NCBI GenBank assembly: GCA_051650265.1
Contig: JBOFIR010000080.1
Location: forward strand, 1 to 9,721
Source of the DNA: JBOFEH01 sp051650265
GTDB lineage: Bacteria > Bacillota > Clostridia > Lachnospirales > Cellulosilyticaceae
Direction: 5' to 3'
DNA length: 9,721 bases
Position 1 is the stretch's first letter. The number at the start of each line of letters is the position of its first letter. A program made the position numbers and the translations under genes. The notes below the pieces were generated by a model, which worked only from the letters and a program-made list of their open reading frames with translations, was not told the DNA's origin and did not search any database. Of this stretch, positions 1-6,623 are shown piece by piece.

Positions 1-1
1 G

Positions 2-358
2 ACACTTGATGAATTATTCAAAATAGAGCAGGAACTTGCCAATGTGAATTATGAAATTGAAACCTTAAAGGGGACACTTGGGAAGTATGATTCATTGATT
101 GATTATTCAACCATACAAATCAATGTTTCAGAAGTCGAACTGTATCAGAATTTGCCAAAGGCAGAAGACTTTGGGGCTAAAATAACAAGTACTTTTAAGG
201 AGTCACTCAGATCATTGGTAGAACTTGGTAAAGGTGTAGTACTGATAGTTGTGGCACTTGCGCCTTACTTTGTAATAGTGGGTATACCTGTTGGAAGCAT
301 TGGGATGATCTGGTATAAACAGTGGAAAAAACATAAAGATAAACATACAAAAGAATAG
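2..358 (+). CDS. DUF4349 domain membrane protein, C-terminal part (5' end outside window)
   Basis: The frame is open from base 2 to the TAG at 356-358, so only about the last 118 residues are visible and the true start lies upstream. A GTG at 44 is in frame, but coding sequence continues before it, so it is probably internal. The visible part opens with a heptad-like stretch (ELFKIEQELANVNYEIE), then a glycine-leucine turn and a short beta segment (STIQINVSEVEL). That order is the coiled coil plus 'STI.I.V.E' ending typical of DUF4349 proteins. A hydrophobic membrane segment follows (around bases 230-315) and then a very basic cytoplasmic tail (KQWKKHKDKHTKE). In this family the N-terminus is normally a lipoprotein or signal-anchor with an extracytoplasmic domain. 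The function is not established. It has its own terminator and is not part of the downstream operon. Confidence 0.75.
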   Translation, partial: TLDELFKIEQELANVNYEIETLKGTLGKYDSLIDYSTIQINVSEVELYQNLPKAEDFGAKITSTFKESLRSLVELGKGVVLIVVALAPYFVIVGIPVGSIGMIWYKQWKKHKDKHTKE

Positions 359-367
359 TAAGAATGC

Positions 368-398
368 ATAGACAAGAGGTGACTCTTGTCTATTTTTT
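368..398 (+). terminator. Intrinsic terminator of the DUF4349 gene
   Basis: A perfect 11-bp stem (ATAGACAAGAG at 368-378 pairing with 383-393) encloses the four-base loop GTGA and runs directly into a T-run at 393-398. It starts ten bases after the stop codon and insulates the transporter operon from the upstream gene. Confidence 0.9.
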
Positions 399-437
399 GT
401 AGATTAACATAAAATAAAGACAATCGTGAAAAATATG

Positions 438-466
438 TTGTAATTTGACAGTTGTCTTACTATAAT
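438..466 (+). promoter_or_regulatory. Sigma-A-type promoter of the riboswitch-transporter operon
   Basis: TTGTAA at 438-443 and a perfect TATAAT at 461-466 are separated by 17 bases, which predicts transcription starting near 473. That gives a leader of roughly 175 nt, enough for the aptamer and terminator that follow. A consensus TTGACA at 445-450 also lies here, but it is only 10 bases from TATAAT; its best partner would be TATAAA at 466-471, with a short 15-base spacer. The first pairing is preferred. Confidence 0.7.
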
Positions 467-514
467 ATAAATATATATCGAACAAAAAAACTTAATAACA
501 GAACAATGTTCAAA

Positions 515-583
515 ATCCATATAAGCTTAGCAATAAGGGCTAAGTGTTTCTACCGACTACCATAAACAGTCTGGGCTATGGGT
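515..583 (+). promoter_or_regulatory. Purine-riboswitch-like aptamer (guanine-type, variant J3/1)
   Basis: The segment folds as the three-way junction of the purine riboswitch family. P1 is 515-521 with 577-583 (7 bp, one G-U). P2 is 525-531 with 539-545 (7 bp, one G-U). P3 is 555-558 with 568-571. Loop L2 (AATAAGG) and loop L3 (CCATAAA) are both seven bases and keep the GG/CC pairs of the kissing interaction. J1/2 (UAA) and J2/3 (GUUUCUACC) match the xpt guanine aptamer; with xpt numbering offset by 500, U22, U47, U51 and A52 are all present. The base before the P1 3' strand is C576, equivalent to C74, which predicts a guanine- or hypoxanthine-like ligand rather than adenine. J3/1, however, reads UGGGC, two bases longer than in xpt and without A73. 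Family membership is clear; the exact ligand is inferred. Confidence 0.85.
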
Positions 584-599
584 AATCTTTGTATTACTC
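580..599 (+). promoter_or_regulatory. Antiterminator hairpin of the riboswitch expression platform
   Basis: Bases 580-586 (GGGTAAT) pair with 593-599 (ATTACTC) in a 7-bp stem with one G-U and a six-base loop. Its left arm is the 3' strand of P1 (580-583) and its right arm is the start of the terminator's left arm (596-599). It therefore cannot coexist with a closed P1 or with the terminator. This is the geometry expected of a ligand-OFF transcriptional switch. Confidence 0.7.
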
Positions 600-623
600 T
601 CTGCCTGCGCGGAGAGTTTTTTT
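596..623 (+). terminator. Riboswitch-controlled intrinsic terminator in the operon leader
   Basis: The stem pairs 596-603 (ACTCTCTG) with 610-617, giving 8 bp with one G-U around a six-base loop. Seven T residues follow at 617-623. It sits between the aptamer and the first lipoprotein start, so read-through is needed for operon expression. Ligand binding, by closing P1 and blocking the antiterminator, would favour this hairpin and turn the operon off. Confidence 0.85.
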
Positions 624-648
624 GTTCCAAAAATTTGGAGGAGAGATG

Positions 649-1755
649 ATGAAAAGAACACATGTATTGAAGCTTATCAGCATTTTATTGAGTTTAGTAT
701 TCACTTTAACAGGATGTATGACCCAAGGGGCATCAGCATCGAGTGGTGAAGAAGGTTCGCGTGAAGTTAAAGTAGGTTTGATTTATAATGGTACAAAAAA
801 TGATGGTGGGTGGAGTAGCTCACATGAAGCAGGGCGTATCGCATTAGAAGATGCTTTAGGTATTGAGACAATGTTCAAAGAAGCAGTGCCAGAGACACAA
901 GAGGTTGAGAAAGTTGCAAGAGACATGATTGATAGTGGGTGTAACGTCATCTTCTCTACTTCATATGGGTATATGGATTACATAGAAAAGTTAGCACGAG
1001 AATTCCCTGATGTGCAGTTCTTCCAGTGTTCAGGTAACAAGGTAACAGGTAACTTATCAAGTTATTATGGAAGAGTAGAAGATGCAAGATATCTTGCAGG
1101 GATGGTTGCAGGGCTTGCAACCAAATCAGATAAGATTGGTTATGTAGCAGCATTTGAGATCCCGGAGGTTATTAGAGAAATCAATGCCTTTACATTAGGT
1201 GCCCAGTCAGTCAACCCAGAAGCAAAAGTACAGGTGACATGGACACATACATGGTATGACCCAGCAAAGGAAAAAGAAGCAGCAAGTGCACTTATCGATA
1301 GAGGGTGTGATGTGATTGGTCAGCATCAAAATACAGCAGGTGCGCAGCAAGCTGCAGAGGAAAAAGGTGTACTCAGCGTAGGGTATCATGCAGATATGAG
1401 CCCAGCAGCACCAAATGCCAACATGACAAGTGCAGTATGGAACTGGGGGCCTTATTATATAGAAGCTGTTAAACAAATCCAGGCGGGTACCTATACACCG
1501 GAGATTTACTGGGAAGGGCTTAGTGCAGGTATTGTAGATATCGTGCCAGTAAGAGATAATGCACCAACGGGAGCAAAAGAGCAGGTAGAGATAGTTAAAG
1601 CGGCCATCACTGCGGGAGAATTCAATGTATTTGAAGGGCCGATCTTAGATCAAGAAGGCAATGAACGTGTCGGAGCAGGTGAGGTGCTCAGCGATGAGAT
1701 GCAACTCACATGCGATTGGTTCGTTCAAGGCGTTGAGGGAGATATTAAAAAGTAA
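649..1755 (+). CDS. BMP-family substrate-binding lipoprotein, copy 1 (purine nucleoside/base ABC importer)
   Basis: This is the extracytoplasmic ligand receptor of the ABC importer encoded by the same operon. The 368-residue product has a basic N-terminus, a hydrophobic core and a lipobox LTGC with Cys23 as the predicted lipidated residue. A BMP/PnrA-type periplasmic-binding fold follows. Family-like motifs include KVGLIYN (41-47), KNDGGWSSSHEAGR (50-63; the Trp may stack on a base), NVIFSTSYGYMD (99-110), IGYVAAFE (163-170), GQHQNTAGAQQAAEEKG (224-240) and SAVWNWGPYY (261-270). ATG 649 was chosen because GGAGG at 637-641 is 7 bases upstream and the start matches that of copy 2; ATG 646 directly before it is possible. 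A longer in-frame TTG at 589 would be read through the terminator hairpin and is rejected. BMP proteins of this subgroup bind purine nucleosides or bases; the exact ligand cannot be read here. Copy 2 starts 21 bases downstream. Confidence 0.9.
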   Translation: MKRTHVLKLISILLSLVFTLTGCMTQGASASSGEEGSREVKVGLIYNGTKNDGGWSSSHEAGRIALEDALGIETMFKEAVPETQEVEKVARDMIDSGCNVIFSTSYGYMDYIEKLAREFPDVQFFQCSGNKVTGNLSSYYGRVEDARYLAGMVAGLATKSDKIGYVAAFEIPEVIREINAFTLGAQSVNPEAKVQVTWTHTWYDPAKEKEAASALIDRGCDVIGQHQNTAGAQQAAEEKGVLSVGYHADMSPAAPNANMTSAVWNWGPYYIEAVKQIQAGTYTPEIYWEGLSAGIVDIVPVRDNAPTGAKEQVEIVKAAITAGEFNVFEGPILDQEGNERVGAGEVLSDEMQLTCDWFVQGVEGDIKK

Positions 1756-1776
1756 GATTAAAGGGAGATGTAAGCG

Positions 1777-2883
1777 ATGAAAAAACGTATTTTAAGTATT
1801 GTAATGGTTTTAGTACTTGGGTTATCCATGATGCTCACAGGTTGTACAAGTAGTGAAGGGGCATCAGCAGCCCAAACTGAAGGTTCAAGTGATGTGAAAG
1901 TAGGTTTTATCTATAACTGTCCTAAAAATGATGGCGGTTGGGGTGCAACACATGAAGCAGGTAGACTTTACTTAGAAGAACAACTTGGTGTACAAACAAT
2001 GTTCAAAGAGTCAGTACCTGAGACACAAGAGGTAGAAAAAGTAGCACGTGATATGATTGATGCAGGATGCAATGTGATTTTTGCGACATCATTTGGATTT
2101 ATGGACTACATCGAAAACATTTCAAAAGAATTCCCTGATGTGAAGTTCTTCCACTGCTCAGGATTCAAGACAACAGACAATATGTCAAACTACTTTGGAC
2201 GTATTGAAGATGCACGTTACCTTACAGGAATGGTAGCAGGTCTTACAACAAAGACAAATCAAATTGGTTATGTAGCAGCATTCGAAATGCCAGAGATTGT
2301 ACGTGGAATCAATGCCTTTACTTTAGGGGTGCAGGCAGTCAATCCAGATGCAAAGGTAAAAGTAACATGGACACATATATGGAATGATCCAGCAAAAGAA
2401 AAAGAAGCAGCAAATGCACTCATCGATGGCGGAGCAGACGTAATCGCACAACATCAAAACTCAGCAGGAGCGCAACAAGCAGCAGAAGAAAAAGGTGTGT
2501 ATGGGATCGGATACCATGCAGATATGACACCAGCGGCGCCAAATGCAAGCCTTACAAGTGCAGTATGGAACTGGGGTCCATACTACGTAGAAGCAGTGAA
2601 GTCAGTAATGGACGGTACATACCAATCAGGTGCTTACTGGGAGGGGCTTGGAGCAGGTACTGTAGATATCGCACCAATGAGTGATCAGGTGCCAGCAGAA
2701 GCTAAAGCACAAGTTGAAGAAGTAAGAGCGCAAATTTTAGAAGGTACATTCAATGTATTCCAAGGACCAATCAAGAACCAACAAGGTGAAGTGGTTGTAC
2801 CAGAAGGAAGTATCTTAAGTGATGACGAGCAACTCGAATGTGATTGGTTCGTTGAAGGTGTAGATGGACAAATTAAAAAATAA
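1777..2883 (+). CDS. BMP-family substrate-binding lipoprotein, copy 2 (paralogue of the preceding gene)
   Basis: This is a second receptor for the same ABC importer, also 368 residues with lipobox LTGC and Cys23. It aligns with copy 1 without any gap. I counted about 230 identities over residues 41-368 (about 70%), while the signal and linker region (2-40) has diverged freely. The core motifs KNDGGW, PETQEVEKVARDMID, IGYVAAFE, QQAAEEKG and SAVWNWGPYY are kept. Positions near the likely ligand cleft differ: NGT versus NCP at 47-49, SSS versus GAT at 56-58, and CSGNKVTGN versus CSGFKTTDN at 127-135. The ribosome site GGGAG lies at 1763-1767, 9 bases before the ATG. The ATPase gene follows 16 bases after the stop. 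Extra binding proteins behind one permease usually widen or tune ligand range; whether this is so here is inference. Confidence 0.9.
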   Translation: MKKRILSIVMVLVLGLSMMLTGCTSSEGASAAQTEGSSDVKVGFIYNCPKNDGGWGATHEAGRLYLEEQLGVQTMFKESVPETQEVEKVARDMIDAGCNVIFATSFGFMDYIENISKEFPDVKFFHCSGFKTTDNMSNYFGRIEDARYLTGMVAGLTTKTNQIGYVAAFEMPEIVRGINAFTLGVQAVNPDAKVKVTWTHIWNDPAKEKEAANALIDGGADVIAQHQNSAGAQQAAEEKGVYGIGYHADMTPAAPNASLTSAVWNWGPYYVEAVKSVMDGTYQSGAYWEGLGAGTVDIAPMSDQVPAEAKAQVEEVRAQILEGTFNVFQGPIKNQQGEVVVPEGSILSDDEQLECDWFVEGVDGQIKK

Positions 2884-2899
2884 CAAGGGTGATTAAGCT

Positions 2900-4432
2900 A
2901 TGAACAAGTCAGTAGTGGAATTGAAACAAGTAACAAAAATATTCGGCAGCGTCGTTGCCAATGAAGATGTCGATCTTACGTTAAAATCAGGTGAAATACA
3001 CGCACTGCTTGGAGAAAATGGCGCAGGAAAAAGTACCCTTATGAACATGCTATCAGGAATTTATGCCCCTGATAGCGGTTCTATTTCTATTCGTGGGGAA
3101 AAAGTGCAGCTGAGCTCTCCTAAAAGTGCAATTGCCCACGGTGTGGGAATGGTGCATCAACACTTTAAGTTAGTAGAAAGCTTTACAGCAAAAGAAAATA
3201 TTATAGCAGGAACTGGTGGCGAGTTCTTTTCGAAAAGCCATAAAAGTACAGCTCAGATTGAAGCACTCTGTGATAAATATGGATTCCAATTAGCATTAGA
3301 TAAAAAAGTATTTGATATGTCTGTAAGTGAAAAACAGATGTTAGAAATTATAAAAGTCATCTACAGAGGCTGCGATATTTTGATCCTAGATGAGCCAACA
3401 GCAGTACTGACACCACAAGAGGTGGAGATGCTCTTTGCAGTTGTCAGACGCATGAAGGCGGAAGGCTGTGCTGTAGTCATCATCACGCATAAGCTAGGTG
3501 AGGTCATGTCACTATGCGATACTGTAACGGTACTGCGTAAAGGTAAGGTAGCTGCAACGGTAGATATCCCAAATACAAGTCCTGCGCATCTAACAGAACT
3601 GATGGTAGGACATAGTGAAAAACTTGAAATTACAAGAGAAGAAGTGCAGACAGGTAAAGTGGTTTATGAAGTGAAAGACCTTCTTGTAAAACGTAAAGAT
3701 GGCGCACGCGTGCTCGATCAAGTCTCTTTTGAACTCAGATCAGGGGAAATCCTCGGGATTGCAGGCGTAGCAGGTAGCGGTCAAAAAGAACTGTGTGAAG
3801 TCATGGCAGGGCTCATCGGCATTGATCAAGGTGAACTTAACTTTGAAGGAGAAAGCCTAGTAGGCAAATCGCCAAGAGAGATTCATAACAAAGGCGTATC
3901 ACTCAGCTTTATCCCAGAAGACCGTCTTGGTATGGGACTTGTAGGCTCTATGGGGATGACAGACAACTTACTCCTCAAAGACTATCACACACAAAAAGGA
4001 TGGAAGCTCAATCGTGATCATTTAGCCAAGCAAGCGGAAGCATTGATTAAGAAACTTAGTATCCGTACACCAAATATCAACCACCCTGTGAAGATGCTTT
4101 CAGGTGGAAATATTCAAAAAGTCCTCTTAGGACGAGAAATCGAATGTAATCCGCATGTACTCATCACAGCATATGCAGTACGTGGACTTGATATTGGGGC
4201 GACACATCAGATCTATGACTTAATTAATGAACAAAAGCGTAAAGGTGTGGGTGTCTTATTCGTAGGAGAAGACCTCGATGTACTTATGCAACTGTGTGAC
4301 CGGATCATGGTGATGTGTCACGGTGAGGTAACGGGTATTGTCAAAGCAGATGAAGTAACAAAAGAACAACTAGGATTGATGATGGCAGGCGAGAAGATGG
4401 CGGCTGCTAGGGAGGTAGAACATGCAAGTTAG
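2900..4432 (+). CDS. nupO: Double-domain ABC transporter ATP-binding protein (NupO-type, purine nucleoside import)
   Basis: This is the cytoplasmic ATPase that powers the importer, with 510 residues and two fused nucleotide-binding domains as usual for the RbsA/YufO-like group. Domain 1 has Walker A GENGAGKST (38-46), Q-loop Gln87, a signature-like SVSEKQ (141-146), Walker B ILILDEPT (160-167) and His197. Domain 2 is the degenerate half: its Walker A reads GVAGSGQKE (289-297), without the usual GK[ST], while its signature LSGGN (400-404) is intact. Its Walker B region reads LITAYAVRGLD (421-431), with no Asp-Glu pair. The composite pattern, one good Walker site with a canonical signature supplied by the other half, is normal for the family. 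The ribosome site AGGGTGA (2886-2892) is 7 bases from the ATG. The last 11 bases overlap the next gene, suggesting translational coupling. The symbol is by family similarity to B. subtilis nupO; the substrate is inferred. Confidence 0.92.
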   Translation: MNKSVVELKQVTKIFGSVVANEDVDLTLKSGEIHALLGENGAGKSTLMNMLSGIYAPDSGSISIRGEKVQLSSPKSAIAHGVGMVHQHFKLVESFTAKENIIAGTGGEFFSKSHKSTAQIEALCDKYGFQLALDKKVFDMSVSEKQMLEIIKVIYRGCDILILDEPTAVLTPQEVEMLFAVVRRMKAEGCAVVIITHKLGEVMSLCDTVTVLRKGKVAATVDIPNTSPAHLTELMVGHSEKLEITREEVQTGKVVYEVKDLLVKRKDGARVLDQVSFELRSGEILGIAGVAGSGQKELCEVMAGLIGIDQGELNFEGESLVGKSPREIHNKGVSLSFIPEDRLGMGLVGSMGMTDNLLLKDYHTQKGWKLNRDHLAKQAEALIKKLSIRTPNINHPVKMLSGGNIQKVLLGREIECNPHVLITAYAVRGLDIGATHQIYDLINEQKRKGVGVLFVGEDLDVLMQLCDRIMVMCHGEVTGIVKADEVTKEQLGLMMAGEKMAAAREVEHAS

Positions 4433-5498
4433 AATCACCAAGGCCAAACAAAGAAGTCATAAAGAGCGTGTACTCATCACTTTAGGTGCGGTAATCAGTG
4501 CACTTCTTGTAACAGGCATTTTTATATTAGTGATGGGGCATAACCCATTTAATGTGTATTTTTCTATGGTTGAAGGAAGCCTTGGTTCACTCTATCGTTT
4601 CAAAGAGACAGTCATCAAAGCAGTGCCTTTACTTATTACTGCGACAGGGATTGCGGTCGCCTTCAAGATGAAGTTCTGGAACATCGGTGCAGAAGGGCAG
4701 ATTCTCATGGGGGCATTTGGTGCGACATTTGCTGCACTTTATTTCAAAGAGCTTCCAAGCATCATTTTATTACCAACGATGATGCTTCTTGGGGGCATCT
4801 GTGGAGGGATCTGGGCACTGATCCCAGCATTACTCAAAGCAAAGTGGGGAACAAATGAAACAATCGTTACCCTCATGATGAACTACATCGCACTCAAATG
4901 GATCATCTTCTTACAATATGGGCCATGGAAGGATCCAAATTCACTTGGATTCCCAAAGATCGCAAACTTCACAGAAAATGCCATCTTACCAAAAGTATTT
5001 GGTGTGCACATGGGATGGGTGATCGCTATTGTACTTGTTGTAGTTATTCACTACTTTATTAGCCATACCAAGACAGGGTACGAGATCCAAGTAATGGGTG
5101 AGAGTGAGCAGACAGCACGCTACGCAGGGATGAATATTAAGAAGATCATTATCGTATCCATGCTCATCAGTGGGGGGATCTGTGGCCTCACAGGGATGAT
5201 TCAGGCATCAGCAGTCAACAATACACTTACTATGGAGCTCACTGCAGGGGTAGGTTATACAGCGATTATTATCGCATGGTTATCGAATCTTAAGACACCT
5301 TGGATGGTTATTGTATCTTTCCTATTTGCTTTACTTACGCAAGGTGCATCATACATACAGACAGTGTATCAGATTCCACAATCAGCAGCATCAATTATTC
5401 AAGGGCTCCTTCTTTTCTTCGTATTAGGAAGTCAGTTCTTTATTCAATACGACCTCAAATGGGTGACTTCAAGACGTGTTGTAAAGGAGGAAATGTAA
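4422..5498 (+). CDS. nupP: ABC transporter permease 1 (BPD_transp_2 family, NupP-type)
   Basis: This is one of two integral membrane subunits forming the import channel. The 358-residue product begins with a basic cytoplasmic segment and a first membrane helix at about 17-38. The family motifs follow: FWNIGAEGQILMGAFGA (about 85-101) and GTNETIVTLMMNYIA (143-157). Several more hydrophobic helices come next, with a late glycine-rich helix (GICGLTGMIQ) and a short basic tail. The start overlaps the ATPase gene by 11 bases and is served by GGAGGT at 4411-4416. The next gene begins one base after the stop. This arrangement matches the nupOPQ order of nucleoside importers. The symbol is by family similarity; the substrate is not directly shown by the sequence. 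Confidence 0.92.
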   Translation: MQVRITKAKQRSHKERVLITLGAVISALLVTGIFILVMGHNPFNVYFSMVEGSLGSLYRFKETVIKAVPLLITATGIAVAFKMKFWNIGAEGQILMGAFGATFAALYFKELPSIILLPTMMLLGGICGGIWALIPALLKAKWGTNETIVTLMMNYIALKWIIFLQYGPWKDPNSLGFPKIANFTENAILPKVFGVHMGWVIAIVLVVVIHYFISHTKTGYEIQVMGESEQTARYAGMNIKKIIIVSMLISGGICGLTGMIQASAVNNTLTMELTAGVGYTAIIIAWLSNLKTPWMVIVSFLFALLTQGASYIQTVYQIPQSAASIIQGLLLFFVLGSQFFIQYDLKWVTSRRVVKEEM

Positions 5499-5499
5499 G

Positions 5500-6435
5500 A
5501 TGAGCGCAATCGAATTATTCTTAGCAGCAGCAGTTGTAGCAGGTACACCTCTCTTATTGGCAACACTTGGCGGAATCATGAATGAAAAAGTAGGAAATCT
5601 TAACCTAGGTGTAGAGGGAATGATGCTCCTAGGTGCGGTAGCAGGCTTCCTAGGTGCTTATAATACAGGCAGTGTAAGTGTAGCACTTCTTTGCGCTTTA
5701 GGTGCAGGTGCGTTCGGAGCACTGATCTATGGAGTACTCACAGTATCCCTTCGTGCCAATCAGACAGTAACAGGTCTCACACTGACGATCTTTGGGACAG
5801 GAATGTCAAGCTTCATGGGACAAAATGTCGTTGGTCAGACGATCCCAGGGGCTGTTAAGAGCTTCCTCGCACCTGTGGCAATCCCAGGATTATCACAGAT
5901 TCCTGTAGTCGGTAATGCCTTCTTTAACCAAAGTATCTTGGTATACGCAGGCTATATCCTAGCAATCTTATTATTCGTTTATTACAACTATACAAAGGTA
6001 GGACTCAATGCACGCATGATCGGAGAAAGTCCTGCAACAGCAGATGCAGCAGGGATCAATGTTGAACTTTATAAGTATCTTAATATTATGGCAGGCGGTG
6101 CCCTATGCGGTCTAGGTGGCGCATTCCTCTCTCTGGTATACGTACCAGCATGGCAAGAGAATATCACCTCTGGTAGAGGCTGGATCGCTGTCGCCCTAGT
6201 CATCTTCACAGGATGGCATCCACTCAAAGCCATCTTCTGTGCGATCCTCTTCGGCGGACTCGATATCCTAGGTCTGAGACTGCAAGCAGCAGGCATCCAG
6301 ATCAATCAATACTTTGTAGATATGCTCCCATATCTCGTAACGATCGTCTTCTTAGTACTAGACTCTATGAAGAAAAATGCCAATAGTGCCGTACCAAAGG
6401 CGCTAGGTAATGCTTACTTTAGAGAAGAACGCTAA
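5500..6435 (+). CDS. nupQ: ABC transporter permease 2 (BPD_transp_2 family, NupQ-type)
   Basis: This is the second membrane subunit, 311 residues, pairing with permease 1. It carries the motif expected of this partner (GGIMNEKVGNLNLGVEGMM, about 24-42) and a conserved late helix-loop segment, SGRGWIAVALVIFTGWHPLK. The rest is mostly hydrophobic helices, ending in a short charged tail (FREER). The start ATG lies one base after the permease 1 stop. A strong AAAGGAGG at 5483-5490 lies inside the end of the previous gene, 9 bases from the start. It is the last gene of the operon, with a terminator six bases after the stop. The symbol rests on family and order similarity to B. subtilis nupQ. A guanosine-like or purine substrate is inferred from the family and the upstream riboswitch. 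Confidence 0.92.
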   Translation: MSAIELFLAAAVVAGTPLLLATLGGIMNEKVGNLNLGVEGMMLLGAVAGFLGAYNTGSVSVALLCALGAGAFGALIYGVLTVSLRANQTVTGLTLTIFGTGMSSFMGQNVVGQTIPGAVKSFLAPVAIPGLSQIPVVGNAFFNQSILVYAGYILAILLFVYYNYTKVGLNARMIGESPATADAAGINVELYKYLNIMAGGALCGLGGAFLSLVYVPAWQENITSGRGWIAVALVIFTGWHPLKAIFCAILFGGLDILGLRLQAAGIQINQYFVDMLPYLVTIVFLVLDSMKKNANSAVPKALGNAYFREER

Positions 6436-6440
6436 ATTTT

Positions 6441-6470
6441 AAGATAGCTCATAATGAGCTATCTTTTTTT
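6441..6470 (+). terminator. Intrinsic terminator at the end of the transporter operon
   Basis: A perfect 11-bp stem (AAGATAGCTCA at 6441-6451 with 6455-6465) with loop TAA is followed by an unbroken T-run at 6464-6470. It begins six bases after the permease 2 stop codon. It separates the operon from the response regulator gene. Confidence 0.93.
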
Positions 6471-6512
6471 GTGAAAAAGTATGAGACAAATGATTAATGG
6501 AATGGGTTTATA

Positions 6513-6521
6513 TGCTATAAT
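6513..6521 (+). promoter_or_regulatory. Extended -10 promoter for the response regulator gene
   Basis: The sequence TGCTATAAT is a perfect extended -10 element (TG at 6513-6514, TATAAT at 6516-6521). No good -35 is found 16-18 bases upstream (ATTAAT/TTAATG at 6493-6499), which suits extended -10 promoters that can work without one. Transcription would start near 6528, about 95 bases before the gene. I see no riboswitch-like fold in that leader. Confidence 0.65.
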
Positions 6522-6623
6522 AAAGAAAAGAAAATGGGATTAAATGGAAAAGTGGGGCAGGTGGTAAAAGATTTGTATTGATCTAAGATAAAGAGAGATT
6601 CTAAAATGGGGGAGCCTGACTTT

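Noticed and set aside
445..450. Consensus TTGACA as the -35 box
   Set aside because: It is only 10 bases from the perfect TATAAT. Using it requires a poorer TATAAA at a 15-base spacing, whereas TTGTAA fits TATAAT at 17 bases.
589..648. Upstream TTG extension of the first lipoprotein gene
   Set aside because: It would translate through the riboswitch terminator, has no ribosome site, and would place 20 residues before an already complete lipoprotein signal peptide. ATG 649 has a well-spaced GGAGG.
956..1476. Antisense frames within the first lipoprotein gene
   Set aside because: They are opposite a well-conserved BMP gene, give low-complexity Cys/Leu-rich products and have no promoter or ribosome site evident.
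5300..5503. Small + strand frame inside permease 1
   Set aside because: It is an out-of-frame shadow of a conserved permease, with no supporting start signals.
6544..6567. Seven-codon leader peptide with two Trp codons (MEKWGRW) before the response regulator
   Set aside because: It has no clear ribosome site and no attenuator hairpins around it, so chance is the simpler explanation.
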